64,000 bases of DNA, from assembly GCA_029959615.1 (NCBI GenBank), contig JASCOD010000002.1, forward strand, positions 558,001 to 622,000. Reading direction: 5' to 3'. The stretch is from Flavobacteriaceae bacterium PS02338 (GTDB lineage Bacteria; Bacteroidota; Bacteroidia; Sphingobacteriales; Sphingobacteriaceae). Shown here in pieces: positions 7,908-16,313 of the stretch. Every line of letters begins with the position of its first letter. Positions within the stretch are counted from its first letter, which is position 1. The position numbers and the translations under genes are program-made. A model generated the notes under the pieces. The model did not search any database. It saw nothing but the letters and a program-made list of their open reading frames with translations, and had not been told where the DNA came from.

Positions 7908-7940
7908 AAAAAAGCCTTGTGGGAAACCATGAGGCTTTTT
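7908..7940 (+). terminator. rnpB intrinsic terminator
   Basis: AAAAAGCCT pairs with AGGCTTTTT and is followed by a T-containing tail. It begins nine bases after the end of the RNase P RNA. Confidence 0.8.
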
Positions 7941-8080
7941 ATGTTTGATGATATTTGGAAATCTATGATTTGCTGATGAGATAAAATAAAGATACTTTTT
8001 CGAGTGACATAAAGCTGTATCATCTAGAAAACTTAACCTGATCTACAAAGCAAGTTAATGTCCAATTAATATCTCTAAGC

Positions 8081-8088
8081 TAATTTTG
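8081..8088 (+). promoter_or_regulatory. -7 element TAATTTTG abutting the phosphatase start
   Basis: TAATTTTG fits TAnnTTTG exactly and lies four bases before ATG 8093. Transcription would start at or just after the start codon, which implies a leaderless message if the element is used. Confidence 0.45.
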
Positions 8089-8092
8089 GATC

Positions 8093-9499
8093 ATGATCAG
8101 AAGAGATTTTATCAAAAATGGAACGCTTTCCGCTTTGGGCATTTCACTGTTAAGCACTACAGAAACATTTGGACAGTTATTTTCCTCTACAAGCAACAAT
8201 GTAGCTGGCATGGCCAAAAATGTGATTTTTCTAGTGAGTGATGGCATGAGTAGTGGTACGCTTACCATGGCCAACCTCCTTTCTAAGCGTATGTATGGTC
8301 ATGAAAGCAAGTGGACTTCGTTATATCGTGAAAAAAAAGTAGTGAGAGCCTTGATGGATACTGCATCAGCAGATTCTATGGTTACAGACTCTGCCGCATC
8401 TAGCTCGGCCTGGGGAGGTGGTGTGAGAGTAAATAATGGTAAGCTAAATGTTAATGCAGATGGTTCTCACAACACTCCTATTTTACAAAAATTCAAAGCT
8501 GCAGGTAAAAAAGTTGGTTGCATCACCACTGTGCCAATCACACATGCTACTCCCGCTGGCTTCTGCATCTGTAACAAATCTAGAAGTAATCAGAATGAAA
8601 TCGCACTGCAATATCTGCCACTTAGATTTGATGTGATGATGGGTGGCGGAGATAAATACTTTAATCCGGCAAAAAGAAGTGATAAGTTAGATGTTTATTC
8701 AGAATTTGAAAAAGCTGATTATCAACTTGCAAAAACGAAAACACAAATGTTAGCTTTAGATAGCAAAAAGCCAGTACTTGCCGTGTTTGATAACGACTCT
8801 TTGCCTTTCAGTATAGATTATACTCACGACAAAAACTATCAACAAACCATTCCAACGTTGGCAGAAATGACTGTAAAGGCCATCGAACTGATGAAAGGTC
8901 ATCCAGATGGTTTCGTGTTACAAATAGAAGGTGGAAAAGTAGACTGGGCGGCGCATTCTAACGATACGCCAGGATTATTATTTGACCAAATTGCATTTGA
9001 TTTAGCGGTAGAAAAAGCTATTGAGTTTGCAGAAAATGATAAAAATACTTTGGTTATCATCACTACCGATCATGGAAATGGTAACCCAGGTTTATTTGGT
9101 GAAGACAACAGTGATCAAAAATTTGACTTATTGCAAAAATTTAAGCACAGTAACGATTGGGTACTAAATAAGATACAACCTACTCATACAGCAGCCGATA
9201 TTATAGCAATGATACATGATGCACAAAGTTATGCTATCTCAAACGAGCAGGCTAAAGATTTGTTAGAACACTACAAAAAATTAGATGGAGGTGGATTATA
9301 CAATGTGCGTAAACTTCCGTTTGAACTATACGGGAAGATACAGACTGAGTATACTTCGGTCTATTGGGGTTCGATGGAACATTCTGCAGATTATGTAGAG
9401 CTAGCAGCATTCGGCCCTGGCAGTACACTAATGAATTCCTTTGTACAAAATACGGAACTACATGATTTGATGCTTACCGCTACCGGAGTAAATGTCTAG
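8093..9499 (+). CDS. Alkaline phosphatase, Tat-exported (PhoA superfamily)
   Basis: A 468-residue phosphomonoesterase releasing inorganic phosphate in the periplasm or at the cell surface. The N-terminus MIRRDFIKNG is a Tat twin-arginine signal (RRDF) and is followed by a hydrophobic region. The metal ligand Asp50 lies in VSDGMSSG. The catalytic nucleophile is Ser100 in VTDSAASSSA, matching the DSA motif of PhoA. Later metal sites include IEGGKVDWAAHSND, TDHGNGNPG and the C-terminal MEHSADYV. ATG 8093 keeps the Tat motif, so it was preferred although the promoter-like box is very close. It stands alone between rnpB and a sensor kinase. No Pho box was recognised. Confidence 0.93.
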   Translation: MIRRDFIKNGTLSALGISLLSTTETFGQLFSSTSNNVAGMAKNVIFLVSDGMSSGTLTMANLLSKRMYGHESKWTSLYREKKVVRALMDTASADSMVTDSAASSSAWGGGVRVNNGKLNVNADGSHNTPILQKFKAAGKKVGCITTVPITHATPAGFCICNKSRSNQNEIALQYLPLRFDVMMGGGDKYFNPAKRSDKLDVYSEFEKADYQLAKTKTQMLALDSKKPVLAVFDNDSLPFSIDYTHDKNYQQTIPTLAEMTVKAIELMKGHPDGFVLQIEGGKVDWAAHSNDTPGLLFDQIAFDLAVEKAIEFAENDKNTLVIITTDHGNGNPGLFGEDNSDQKFDLLQKFKHSNDWVLNKIQPTHTAADIIAMIHDAQSYAISNEQAKDLLEHYKKLDGGGLYNVRKLPFELYGKIQTEYTSVYWGSMEHSADYVELAAFGPGSTLMNSFVQNTELHDLMLTATGVNV

Positions 9500-9714
9500 A
9501 AATTTGTAAAACAATTAATAGACATAAAGTGAATTTGATTTATCCGCTAACGATAAAAATCTTCAAAAAACATCATGAAAGCACCTTTTGACGTTCGGTG
9601 CTAACAAACTAGACAAATCTAAATATATACCCTTTAAGATCGCTCATTGGATAAAGAATTGATATGCTCCTACCATAAATTCATAATACGGAGATAAAAG
9701 CCGATATTCGTCCC

Positions 9715-11004
9715 ATGGCCAACCTTTTCCATAATTTTAGCCTTACCACCAAACGTCGCTGGGGTATACTCATTGGCAGTGCTTCCGACTTTACTCTTCA
9801 GACAAGAATATTCCATTCTATCAGTTTAGGCATCACATTGCTGGCCATAGCTTACTTACCATACGATCTGTTTGCTGGATTATATATAGCCGCATTATCA
9901 TGTATTATTCTTGGTGGAATATTCTTTTACGAATATTATCGTTCACGGTTTCTAGGGCGTGAGCATCGTAGTTTGCTGTTTGGAATCATCGGACTATTGA
10001 TATTATCGGTAAATTATTTCGCTAACTCTGGTATCGAAGGTTCCACCGATCTGATCTGGCCTGTTTACTTGCTGTTGTTGCTAACCATCTGTCCATATAG
10101 ACACATGATTAGTTGGGTAATTATTTATCTGGTTGTATTTGGTTTGGTCCATTTAGCCGAACATTATTATCCCGAACTTGTACAGTACCCTTTTCGTGTA
10201 GGTAAAGGACGATTTATAGATCGTATCACCGCATTCCCTATACCGGTAATAAGTATGGCCATTATTATTGGTCTATTTCGTAAAAACTATGATAGGGAAA
10301 GAACTGCGGTTGCACAGAGGGATGCCGAGAAAGGACGGCTGCTTTCCATTCTTGCTCATGATCTTAGAGCACCGTTTGTACAGGTTCAGCAATATCTAGA
10401 AATGCTCGATAGTAATCTTCTATCGCAGGATGATCGCGTGCATATCGAACAAGCATTGAAGAAGAAGAATGACCAAACGTTACTTTTGGTGACGAATCTT
10501 CTGTATTGGTCCAAATCTCAGCTAGAGGGCTTTTCCGTAAAGCTTGCAGCCCAGTCATTGGCTGTAACATTAAAAAATACGATTGAGATTGCTAATGGAT
10601 TGGCTCGAGATAAAAGCATCATGCTTTCTATCAATATCGACCCAAAACTCCAAGTCTTGGCCGACGCCGATATGCTCCAATTGGTAGTAAGAAACTTGCT
10701 ACAAAACGCTATAAAGTTTACTGCATCAGAGGGTAAGATCAGCCTAAATGTAGAAATCATTAATCAAAATTGTCACCTCAGTGTGATTGACAATGGTATA
10801 GGCATAGATGCTACGCTGATAGAAAACCTATTTTCTGGCACCTTGCCCACTCTAGGCACAGCTAACGAAAAGGGAGTTGGCTTAGGTCTACAGCTCTGCA
10901 AAGAGTTTATGGCGCACCAAAATGGTAATATATGGGCAGAGAGCGTATCGAATAAAGGTTCAAAATTTACCATCATGCTACCTTTGGCCTTGAAAAACAG
11001 CTAG
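9715..11004 (+). CDS. Membrane sensor histidine kinase
   Basis: A 429-residue inner-membrane kinase. Residues 33-190 form several hydrophobic segments with short loops and no obvious periplasmic sensor domain. The HisKA box SILAHDLRAPFVQVQQ places the phosphorylated His at 215. The ATPase domain follows with the N box (LVVRNLLQNAIKFT), G1 (VIDNGIGID) and G2 (GVGLGLQLCKEFM). There is no adjacent response regulator, so it is an orphan or pairs with a distant one. Its stop overlaps that of the convergent PUL regulator in a single CTAG at 11001-11004. Confidence 0.92.
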   Translation: MANLFHNFSLTTKRRWGILIGSASDFTLQTRIFHSISLGITLLAIAYLPYDLFAGLYIAALSCIILGGIFFYEYYRSRFLGREHRSLLFGIIGLLILSVNYFANSGIEGSTDLIWPVYLLLLLTICPYRHMISWVIIYLVVFGLVHLAEHYYPELVQYPFRVGKGRFIDRITAFPIPVISMAIIIGLFRKNYDRERTAVAQRDAEKGRLLSILAHDLRAPFVQVQQYLEMLDSNLLSQDDRVHIEQALKKKNDQTLLLVTNLLYWSKSQLEGFSVKLAAQSLAVTLKNTIEIANGLARDKSIMLSINIDPKLQVLADADMLQLVVRNLLQNAIKFTASEGKISLNVEIINQNCHLSVIDNGIGIDATLIENLFSGTLPTLGTANEKGVGLGLQLCKEFMAHQNGNIWAESVSNKGSKFTIMLPLALKNS

Positions 11005-14000
11005 TCTTTGAAATAATTTTTAGGATTTACCCCAAATTTACTTTTAAATGCCCTATTGAAATAGGAAGCACTTGTAAATCCAGTCTGATACATCACTTCT
11101 GATACATTAGGTCCTTTGGTGGAAAGTAGTTGCGCAGCTCTTTTTAATCGTATATCCAGAATAAATACCTGAATTGACATTCCGGTCAGATCTTTTATCT
11201 TACGGTATAAAGCTGGACGGCTCATCCCCGCTTTTTGACTTAATTCTTCTACCGAAAAATCAGAATTATCCATATCCTGCTCTATAATAGCAATTAAGTT
11301 CTTTAAGATTTTTTCATCGCGAGGCTCCATTTGCAATTCAGCAGGTTTTAAGGCTGCATCGTTAGATAGCTTTACTTTTTGAAGCTCACGTTGTTTGACC
11401 AGATTTGATACTTTTAAATGTAACTCCTTTAGATTAAACGGCTTCACCAAGTAATCGTCTGCCATTGCCTCTAATCCTTCTATTTTATTTTGTCCACTAT
11501 CGCGTGCCGTGATCATTAAAACTGGTATATCGCTAGTAGCAATATCTGATTTTAAAATTTTACATAATTGCAGCCCATCCAGTTGGGGCATGGTAATATC
11601 TGTAAGCACAATGGATGGCTTAATTTTGCGAATTAGCTTCAGTGCCTCTTGCCCGTTCTCGGCTTCAAAAACAGCGTAATCATCTGAAAATTCATTTTTA
11701 AGTAATGCACGTAACTCACTATTGTCTTCAGCAATTACCAATTTAGGTAACGTCTGATCTTTATCAATCCGTTCATTTATTGGTAGATTCTCTACCTCAG
11801 ATGTTTCCTGTAAAGGTAATATAATAGTAAATGTTGTTTTCGCATCTTCATCTAAATTTCCCTTGATACTTTCAACTCCTATATTTCCGTTGTGTAATTC
11901 TACCAGTTCTTTTGAAATGGTTAAACCTAAGCCTGTACCAGTATTGTTATTGTCTTCAGCTTGGTAAAAAGGATCAAATATTTTACTTTTTTGGTTTTCA
12001 TCTAAGTACGATCCAGTATTAGCTATACTGATTACGATTTCATTATCAGTACGTTTTGCACTTAACATTATGCTGCCTTTTGGCTTTGCAAATTTGATGG
12101 CGTTAGAAATTAGGTTCAATAGTACTTGCTCCATTTTAAACAGATCAAGATGATAATGGATTTTGGTTTCAAGAGCTATTTCATAAAGCAGCTCTTTTTC
12201 ACGGATCAGGTCGGTAAATTGAATAAAAGTTCTTCTCAAAAACTCATCTAAATCGACGTTTTCTTTATGAAGGTTGAGTTTACCATTTTCAATTTTTCTG
12301 AAGTCGAGTACTTGGTCTATTAACGATTTTAAGCGACTGGCATTGGCTTGTGCAATTTCTAGACCTGGCAATACAGCTTCCGGAATATCTTTTCGATTAA
12401 CAAGCTGTTCCAGAGGCGTAATGATAAGAGTTAATGGTGTACGCAATTCATGAGAAACAGTGGTAAAGAAATCCATTTTATCTTCATATAACTTGATCTC
12501 CTGTTCCTGCTCGTTACGCTCTAATGCCGCTTGGTGCCGTATTTCAATTTTCCTCAAAGCATTCCTCCGTACTAGAAACAATACCAAACCGATTAGGGCG
12601 AGGTAAAGCACATATCCGCCTTTGCTGTTCCAGAAAGATGGCAATATGCTAATCTCGAGCGTAGTTGGTGTTTTGCTCCAAACGCCATTACCTCCAGAGG
12701 TATACAATTCAAACACATATTTACCAGCTGGCAATCCGGTATAGTTGACAGACCGCTTAAGGCTGGTGGTATAAACAAAATCCTTTTCAAAGCCCTTTAA
12801 TCGATATTTATAAGTTATTTTCTCAAAATCATGACTATGTACGCTAGAGAATTCCAGTCCAAAATTTTTGATGGTATGATGAAGCTCAATTTGATCAGAA
12901 TATTCTAGTGACTTTTCCAGAATTACATCTCCGTTGACCTCATCTCCTGGTTTGATGGTCATATTGTTGATGATCAAACGGGTGAGCACTGGCTGTGAAA
13001 TTACTAATTGTCTATTAATAGCATGTGGATAGAAAATATTGAAGCCATTGATACCGCCAAAGATGAATTCTCCTGTTTTGGATTTGAAGGATGATCCCAC
13101 CTTTATCGAATTACTTTGCAGACCATCGTTTGCGTCAAAATATTGGAAACTCCCTTTGAATGGATTGAATTTTGTCAAGCCAAAGCCTCCTATCCAGAAA
13201 TTTCCTTCGTTATCTTCCAACAATGTTTCGATATCGTTGGTTAGCAATCCATCCGCCGTTGTGAAAGTCTTAAAATTAAATTTATCCCCATTGGAACTAG
13301 TTAATTTACTCAATCCGCCTCCAATTGTGCCCAGCCAAAGGATTCCTTTTTTATCATAGTGGATCAATGATAACCAATCAGAATGTACGCCCATTAGATT
13401 GCTATCCGCTAGTAAATGGCTTACATTTTTTATTTTTAAGCTATTGTTATCAAAATCAACTCTATTTAGGCCTCTTCTAGTAGCTGCCCAAATGACTAAT
13501 TGATCTCCATTTCTTTCTGTTTTTAGTACCAGATCATTCACAAACGAATTAGAAAGTTTCATCCTTTTGTCCTGATGGTCGTCAGAATTATATACTAGCT
13601 GCTGGTTTTCATCATAGCAAAACAACCCACCCGATGTTGCCACCCATGTTCTCCCCTTTTGATCTGGTTTAATACAGTTGACCTTGTATTTGAAGGACGT
13701 ACCACCTATACGTTCAAATTTGGTTCTCCCGCTAATTAGATCTGGGTAATTTCCATTAACTGCATAAAAAATACCATCACCAGTACCCGCCCAAATGCCT
13801 CCTTTGGATTCTTTAAAAATCGCTGTAACATCTGTAGCTACATTACCTTTGATACTACGATTTACACTCGTAAAATGATACTTTTCTGTAGTACGATCAT
13901 AAACAACCAGCAAACTGCCCCTGGTTCCAATTAGCAAATAGTTTTTATCATCAGTAAAAAAGCATAGCGGATACTTCAATTTAGCAAATTCGGCAGGACT

Positions 14001-15044
14001 AACATCTTTTGGATAAGGCTTAAATGTTGAGCTACTTGAATTCAAAATACGTACCCCTTCGCTCATCATGGAAATAAATATGCTTGAAAACCGATCTTTA
14101 TAGATATCCTTTACAATGGCCTGCTTTTGTTCTAATTGATTTCCAAAGATGTAATGTTCGAGTATATTACCTACACTATTAAGCACATAGACACCTTGAG
14201 CCGAAGTACCTGCCCATATTTTGTCACCGCCGTCTACCAAAAGAGCTGTTACATTTTGATCACTGAGCTTTTGAACAGAAAAATCTGAAACCGCTATTTT
14301 ATATAAACCAAAGGAAGTTCCTGCTATCAAATGATCGTTACCAAAGGATTTAATTGTGTTTACTGCGGTAATTGGAGCCGAATTTATTTTGTTAAACCTT
14401 AGCTGTTCTGGCGCTTTGTAGTAAATTCCACTAGGAGTGGCTAGCCAAGTTCCTCTTTTAGCATCTTGATGGATAGAGTTGACTACGCTTTCGTTAGGCA
14501 GCGATACGGGCCTAATATTTAGCTCTTTGGTTACACCTTTGCTTAAATCCGCTACGTAAAGGCCATACGCTGTGCCCACCCAAAGCTCATCTCCAAATAA
14601 TTTAACGCAAAATTTTTCGGTAATCACCGAGTTTTTAGGCCCTACAGAGAAGCGAGTAAATTGCCCGCTGATCAAATTCAGGAAGTTTAAACCTCCCGAT
14701 TGTGTAGCTATCCATAAACCCGAACGTTTATCATCGTATGCCAAACTCAATATGCGGTTGTTTGACAATGAATTTGAATTTAAATGCTCACTTCTAAATA
14801 CAACGATATCAGTGCCGTCATATCGGCATAAGCCATCAAGTGTCGCAATCCACAAAAATCCTTTCGAATCCTGTACCGTGCCTAGGGCGTCGGTATGTGG
14901 AAGCCCATTATTGATGGTTAATGATTTAAATGGAGATTGTGCAAAGAGTAGCGTTGAATTTAAAAACAGCAGCACGATCAAACATAATCCACAGCTATGG
15001 AGGAGTTTATTTGGCAAAAAAGTGGTTCGGCAAATACTGGTCAT
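11001..15044 (-). CDS. Hybrid two-component system regulator (HTCS) of the PUL
   Basis: A one-protein signalling system of 1347 residues from the preferred start, since the Met at 15044 gives a clean signal peptide; an upstream in-frame Met at 15107 adds 21 residues. Order: a periplasmic double beta-propeller of Reg_prop repeats (many GLxWxGT units, such as GKIWAGTSAQGVYVL), a Y_Y_Y domain (ITYKYRLKGFEKDF), one membrane helix, HisKA (FFTTVSHELRTPLTLI), HATPase, a receiver domain with the phospho-Asp in IVLTDITMPQLDG, and a C-terminal AraC-type HTH (RPALYRKIKDLTGMS). HTCS proteins sense oligosaccharide products and activate the neighbouring susCD genes. It follows the glycosidase genes on the same strand after a 42-bp palindrome. 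Confidence 0.95.
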   Translation of the reverse strand: MTSICRTTFLPNKLLHSCGLCLIVLLFLNSTLLFAQSPFKSLTINNGLPHTDALGTVQDSKGFLWIATLDGLCRYDGTDIVVFRSEHLNSNSLSNNRILSLAYDDKRSGLWIATQSGGLNFLNLISGQFTRFSVGPKNSVITEKFCVKLFGDELWVGTAYGLYVADLSKGVTKELNIRPVSLPNESVVNSIHQDAKRGTWLATPSGIYYKAPEQLRFNKINSAPITAVNTIKSFGNDHLIAGTSFGLYKIAVSDFSVQKLSDQNVTALLVDGGDKIWAGTSAQGVYVLNSVGNILEHYIFGNQLEQKQAIVKDIYKDRFSSIFISMMSEGVRILNSSSSTFKPYPKDVSPAEFAKLKYPLCFFTDDKNYLLIGTRGSLLVVYDRTTEKYHFTSVNRSIKGNVATDVTAIFKESKGGIWAGTGDGIFYAVNGNYPDLISGRTKFERIGGTSFKYKVNCIKPDQKGRTWVATSGGLFCYDENQQLVYNSDDHQDKRMKLSNSFVNDLVLKTERNGDQLVIWAATRRGLNRVDFDNNSLKIKNVSHLLADSNLMGVHSDWLSLIHYDKKGILWLGTIGGGLSKLTSSNGDKFNFKTFTTADGLLTNDIETLLEDNEGNFWIGGFGLTKFNPFKGSFQYFDANDGLQSNSIKVGSSFKSKTGEFIFGGINGFNIFYPHAINRQLVISQPVLTRLIINNMTIKPGDEVNGDVILEKSLEYSDQIELHHTIKNFGLEFSSVHSHDFEKITYKYRLKGFEKDFVYTTSLKRSVNYTGLPAGKYVFELYTSGGNGVWSKTPTTLEISILPSFWNSKGGYVLYLALIGLVLFLVRRNALRKIEIRHQAALERNEQEQEIKLYEDKMDFFTTVSHELRTPLTLIITPLEQLVNRKDIPEAVLPGLEIAQANASRLKSLIDQVLDFRKIENGKLNLHKENVDLDEFLRRTFIQFTDLIREKELLYEIALETKIHYHLDLFKMEQVLLNLISNAIKFAKPKGSIMLSAKRTDNEIVISIANTGSYLDENQKSKIFDPFYQAEDNNNTGTGLGLTISKELVELHNGNIGVESIKGNLDEDAKTTFTIILPLQETSEVENLPINERIDKDQTLPKLVIAEDNSELRALLKNEFSDDYAVFEAENGQEALKLIRKIKPSIVLTDITMPQLDGLQLCKILKSDIATSDIPVLMITARDSGQNKIEGLEAMADDYLVKPFNLKELHLKVSNLVKQRELQKVKLSNDAALKPAELQMEPRDEKILKNLIAIIEQDMDNSDFSVEELSQKAGMSRPALYRKIKDLTGMSIQVFILDIRLKRAAQLLSTKGPNVSEVMYQTGFTSASYFNRAFKSKFGVNPKNYFKD

Positions 15045-15147
15045 ATTCCGGGTTAAAATCAACCATTCACAATCTACGAAAAATACATCATAGCAAATCC
15101 CATTCATTTAATTTGATAGAAAAATATCTTGCCCTCCATTCTTTCAG

Positions 15148-15189
15148 AAATATTTAAGTGATTTTGATATCAAAATCACTTAAATATTT
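15148..15189. repeat. 42-bp perfect palindrome overlapping a stop codon
   Basis: AAATATTTAAGTGATTTTGAT (15148-15168) is followed directly by its reverse complement (15169-15189), with no loop. The right arm encodes the last codons and TGA stop of the glycosidase at 15176-16303. It lies 104 bases upstream of the HTCS start, so it could act as a hairpin between the two genes or as an operator. Confidence 0.9.
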
Positions 15190-16303
15190 TTGCAACTGGC
15201 AAATAATTACCGTCCTCATAAGCTCGGTGCGGTTTATCGCCATCAAAAGTATAAAAGTACATCGTGCCCCATTTGTATGGCAACGTTTTACATACATTAA
15301 GAAAGTTTTCACTTACTACAAACCTATCCTCCTCTGTTTTAAATTCTTTTTTATGTCTCGGAAATCCCCATTCCGTCATCCAGAATTTACGGCTGCTCCC
15401 TACCACTTTTACCAAGGCATCCATTGTGAGTCGAATTTCATCACCCAAAATCTTTTTAGCTTTCTCCAAATCCAGTTCAGCAACCTCAGGGTACATGTGA
15501 ATCCCTATTCCATCAGCATATTTTAAGTAATTAGTAGCTTTAATCTGTTTAGGGTGCGTACCTTGAAGAATATCCAAACAAACCTGTGGTGCCAAGATGG
15601 TAGCATCATGATTTTTAAACCAGTTACCTAAGCTCATTTGCCTTACGATACCGCCCGAAATTACTTTTACTTCTCCCTTGCCCCATGTCATTTCTACTTC
15701 CTTACGGATGATTTTCAATACCTGCCCGTAAAGTTCCAGTCCTTTTCTGATTTTGACATAGTCCGGATCGTCCCAATCACTGTCATAATCATAGTATTTT
15801 CCACCTGCAACTTCGGGGATGTCGCCGTTAAAATCAATCCAGTTAAATTCATTACCCACTTCTACCACTTCAATAACTGCCCCCTTTGCTTTTAGTTCCT
15901 TGAATATTTTAGCTGCCCAAACCTGTACGTTTACGGGTTTAATTTCACTTAAAGGATATCTAGGATCCCAATGCTTTTTTTTGATGCGTCGCTCTACATT
16001 TTGAGGATAGAACTCAGGAAACGCAAGCGAAAATTCGAAATTCACTTTAAAGCCTAATCGGTTGGCGTGTAGTACGTGCTGAATAAAATCGGCCTCCGCT
16101 CTTGGATTAGGGTTAAGTCGCACAGAACCAGCGCCCATGATCCGCATCTTCTCTATGATTTCCAGTTCCTTCTCCAAGGTTCCCGCCCAACTTAAATTAG
16201 GTCTGTGTATGCCTATTGGAAAGGGATATTTTTCTGATTGCGCCAAAATATCGCCTAAAAAAAACTGGCTAACGATAACAATAGCTAAAAATTTAACCTT
16301 CAT
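15176..16303 (-). CDS. Secreted clan GH-A glycoside hydrolase, family unassigned
   Basis: A 375-residue exported enzyme with a signal peptide (cut after ILAQ, about residue 22). The fold looks like a TIM barrel of clan GH-A. The acid/base is Glu152 in VEVGNEFNW, where the Asn-Glu pair is diagnostic, and the nucleophile is Glu311 in FWMTEWGFP. The opening PIGIHRPNLSW, GAGSVRLNPNP and GIGIHMYPE are shared almost exactly with the product of 23309-25000, so the two are paralogues. It has no C-terminal sorting domain, unlike its relative, and is probably periplasmic. It ends inside the palindrome and follows the GH110 gene by 10 bases. Substrate unknown. Confidence 0.8.
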   Translation of the reverse strand: MKVKFLAIVIVSQFFLGDILAQSEKYPFPIGIHRPNLSWAGTLEKELEIIEKMRIMGAGSVRLNPNPRAEADFIQHVLHANRLGFKVNFEFSLAFPEFYPQNVERRIKKKHWDPRYPLSEIKPVNVQVWAAKIFKELKAKGAVIEVVEVGNEFNWIDFNGDIPEVAGGKYYDYDSDWDDPDYVKIRKGLELYGQVLKIIRKEVEMTWGKGEVKVISGGIVRQMSLGNWFKNHDATILAPQVCLDILQGTHPKQIKATNYLKYADGIGIHMYPEVAELDLEKAKKILGDEIRLTMDALVKVVGSSRKFWMTEWGFPRHKKEFKTEEDRFVVSENFLNVCKTLPYKWGTMYFYTFDGDKPHRAYEDGNYLPVAKIFK

Positions 16304-16313
16304 CCTTATTTAA

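Noticed and set aside
7541..8023. Two minus-strand reading frames over the RNase P RNA
   Set aside because: They lie inside and just past a well-conserved structural RNA and resemble no protein family.
13039..15526. Several plus-strand frames opposite the HTCS and GH-A genes
   Set aside because: They are antisense to long, motif-rich minus-strand genes and show no domain of their own.
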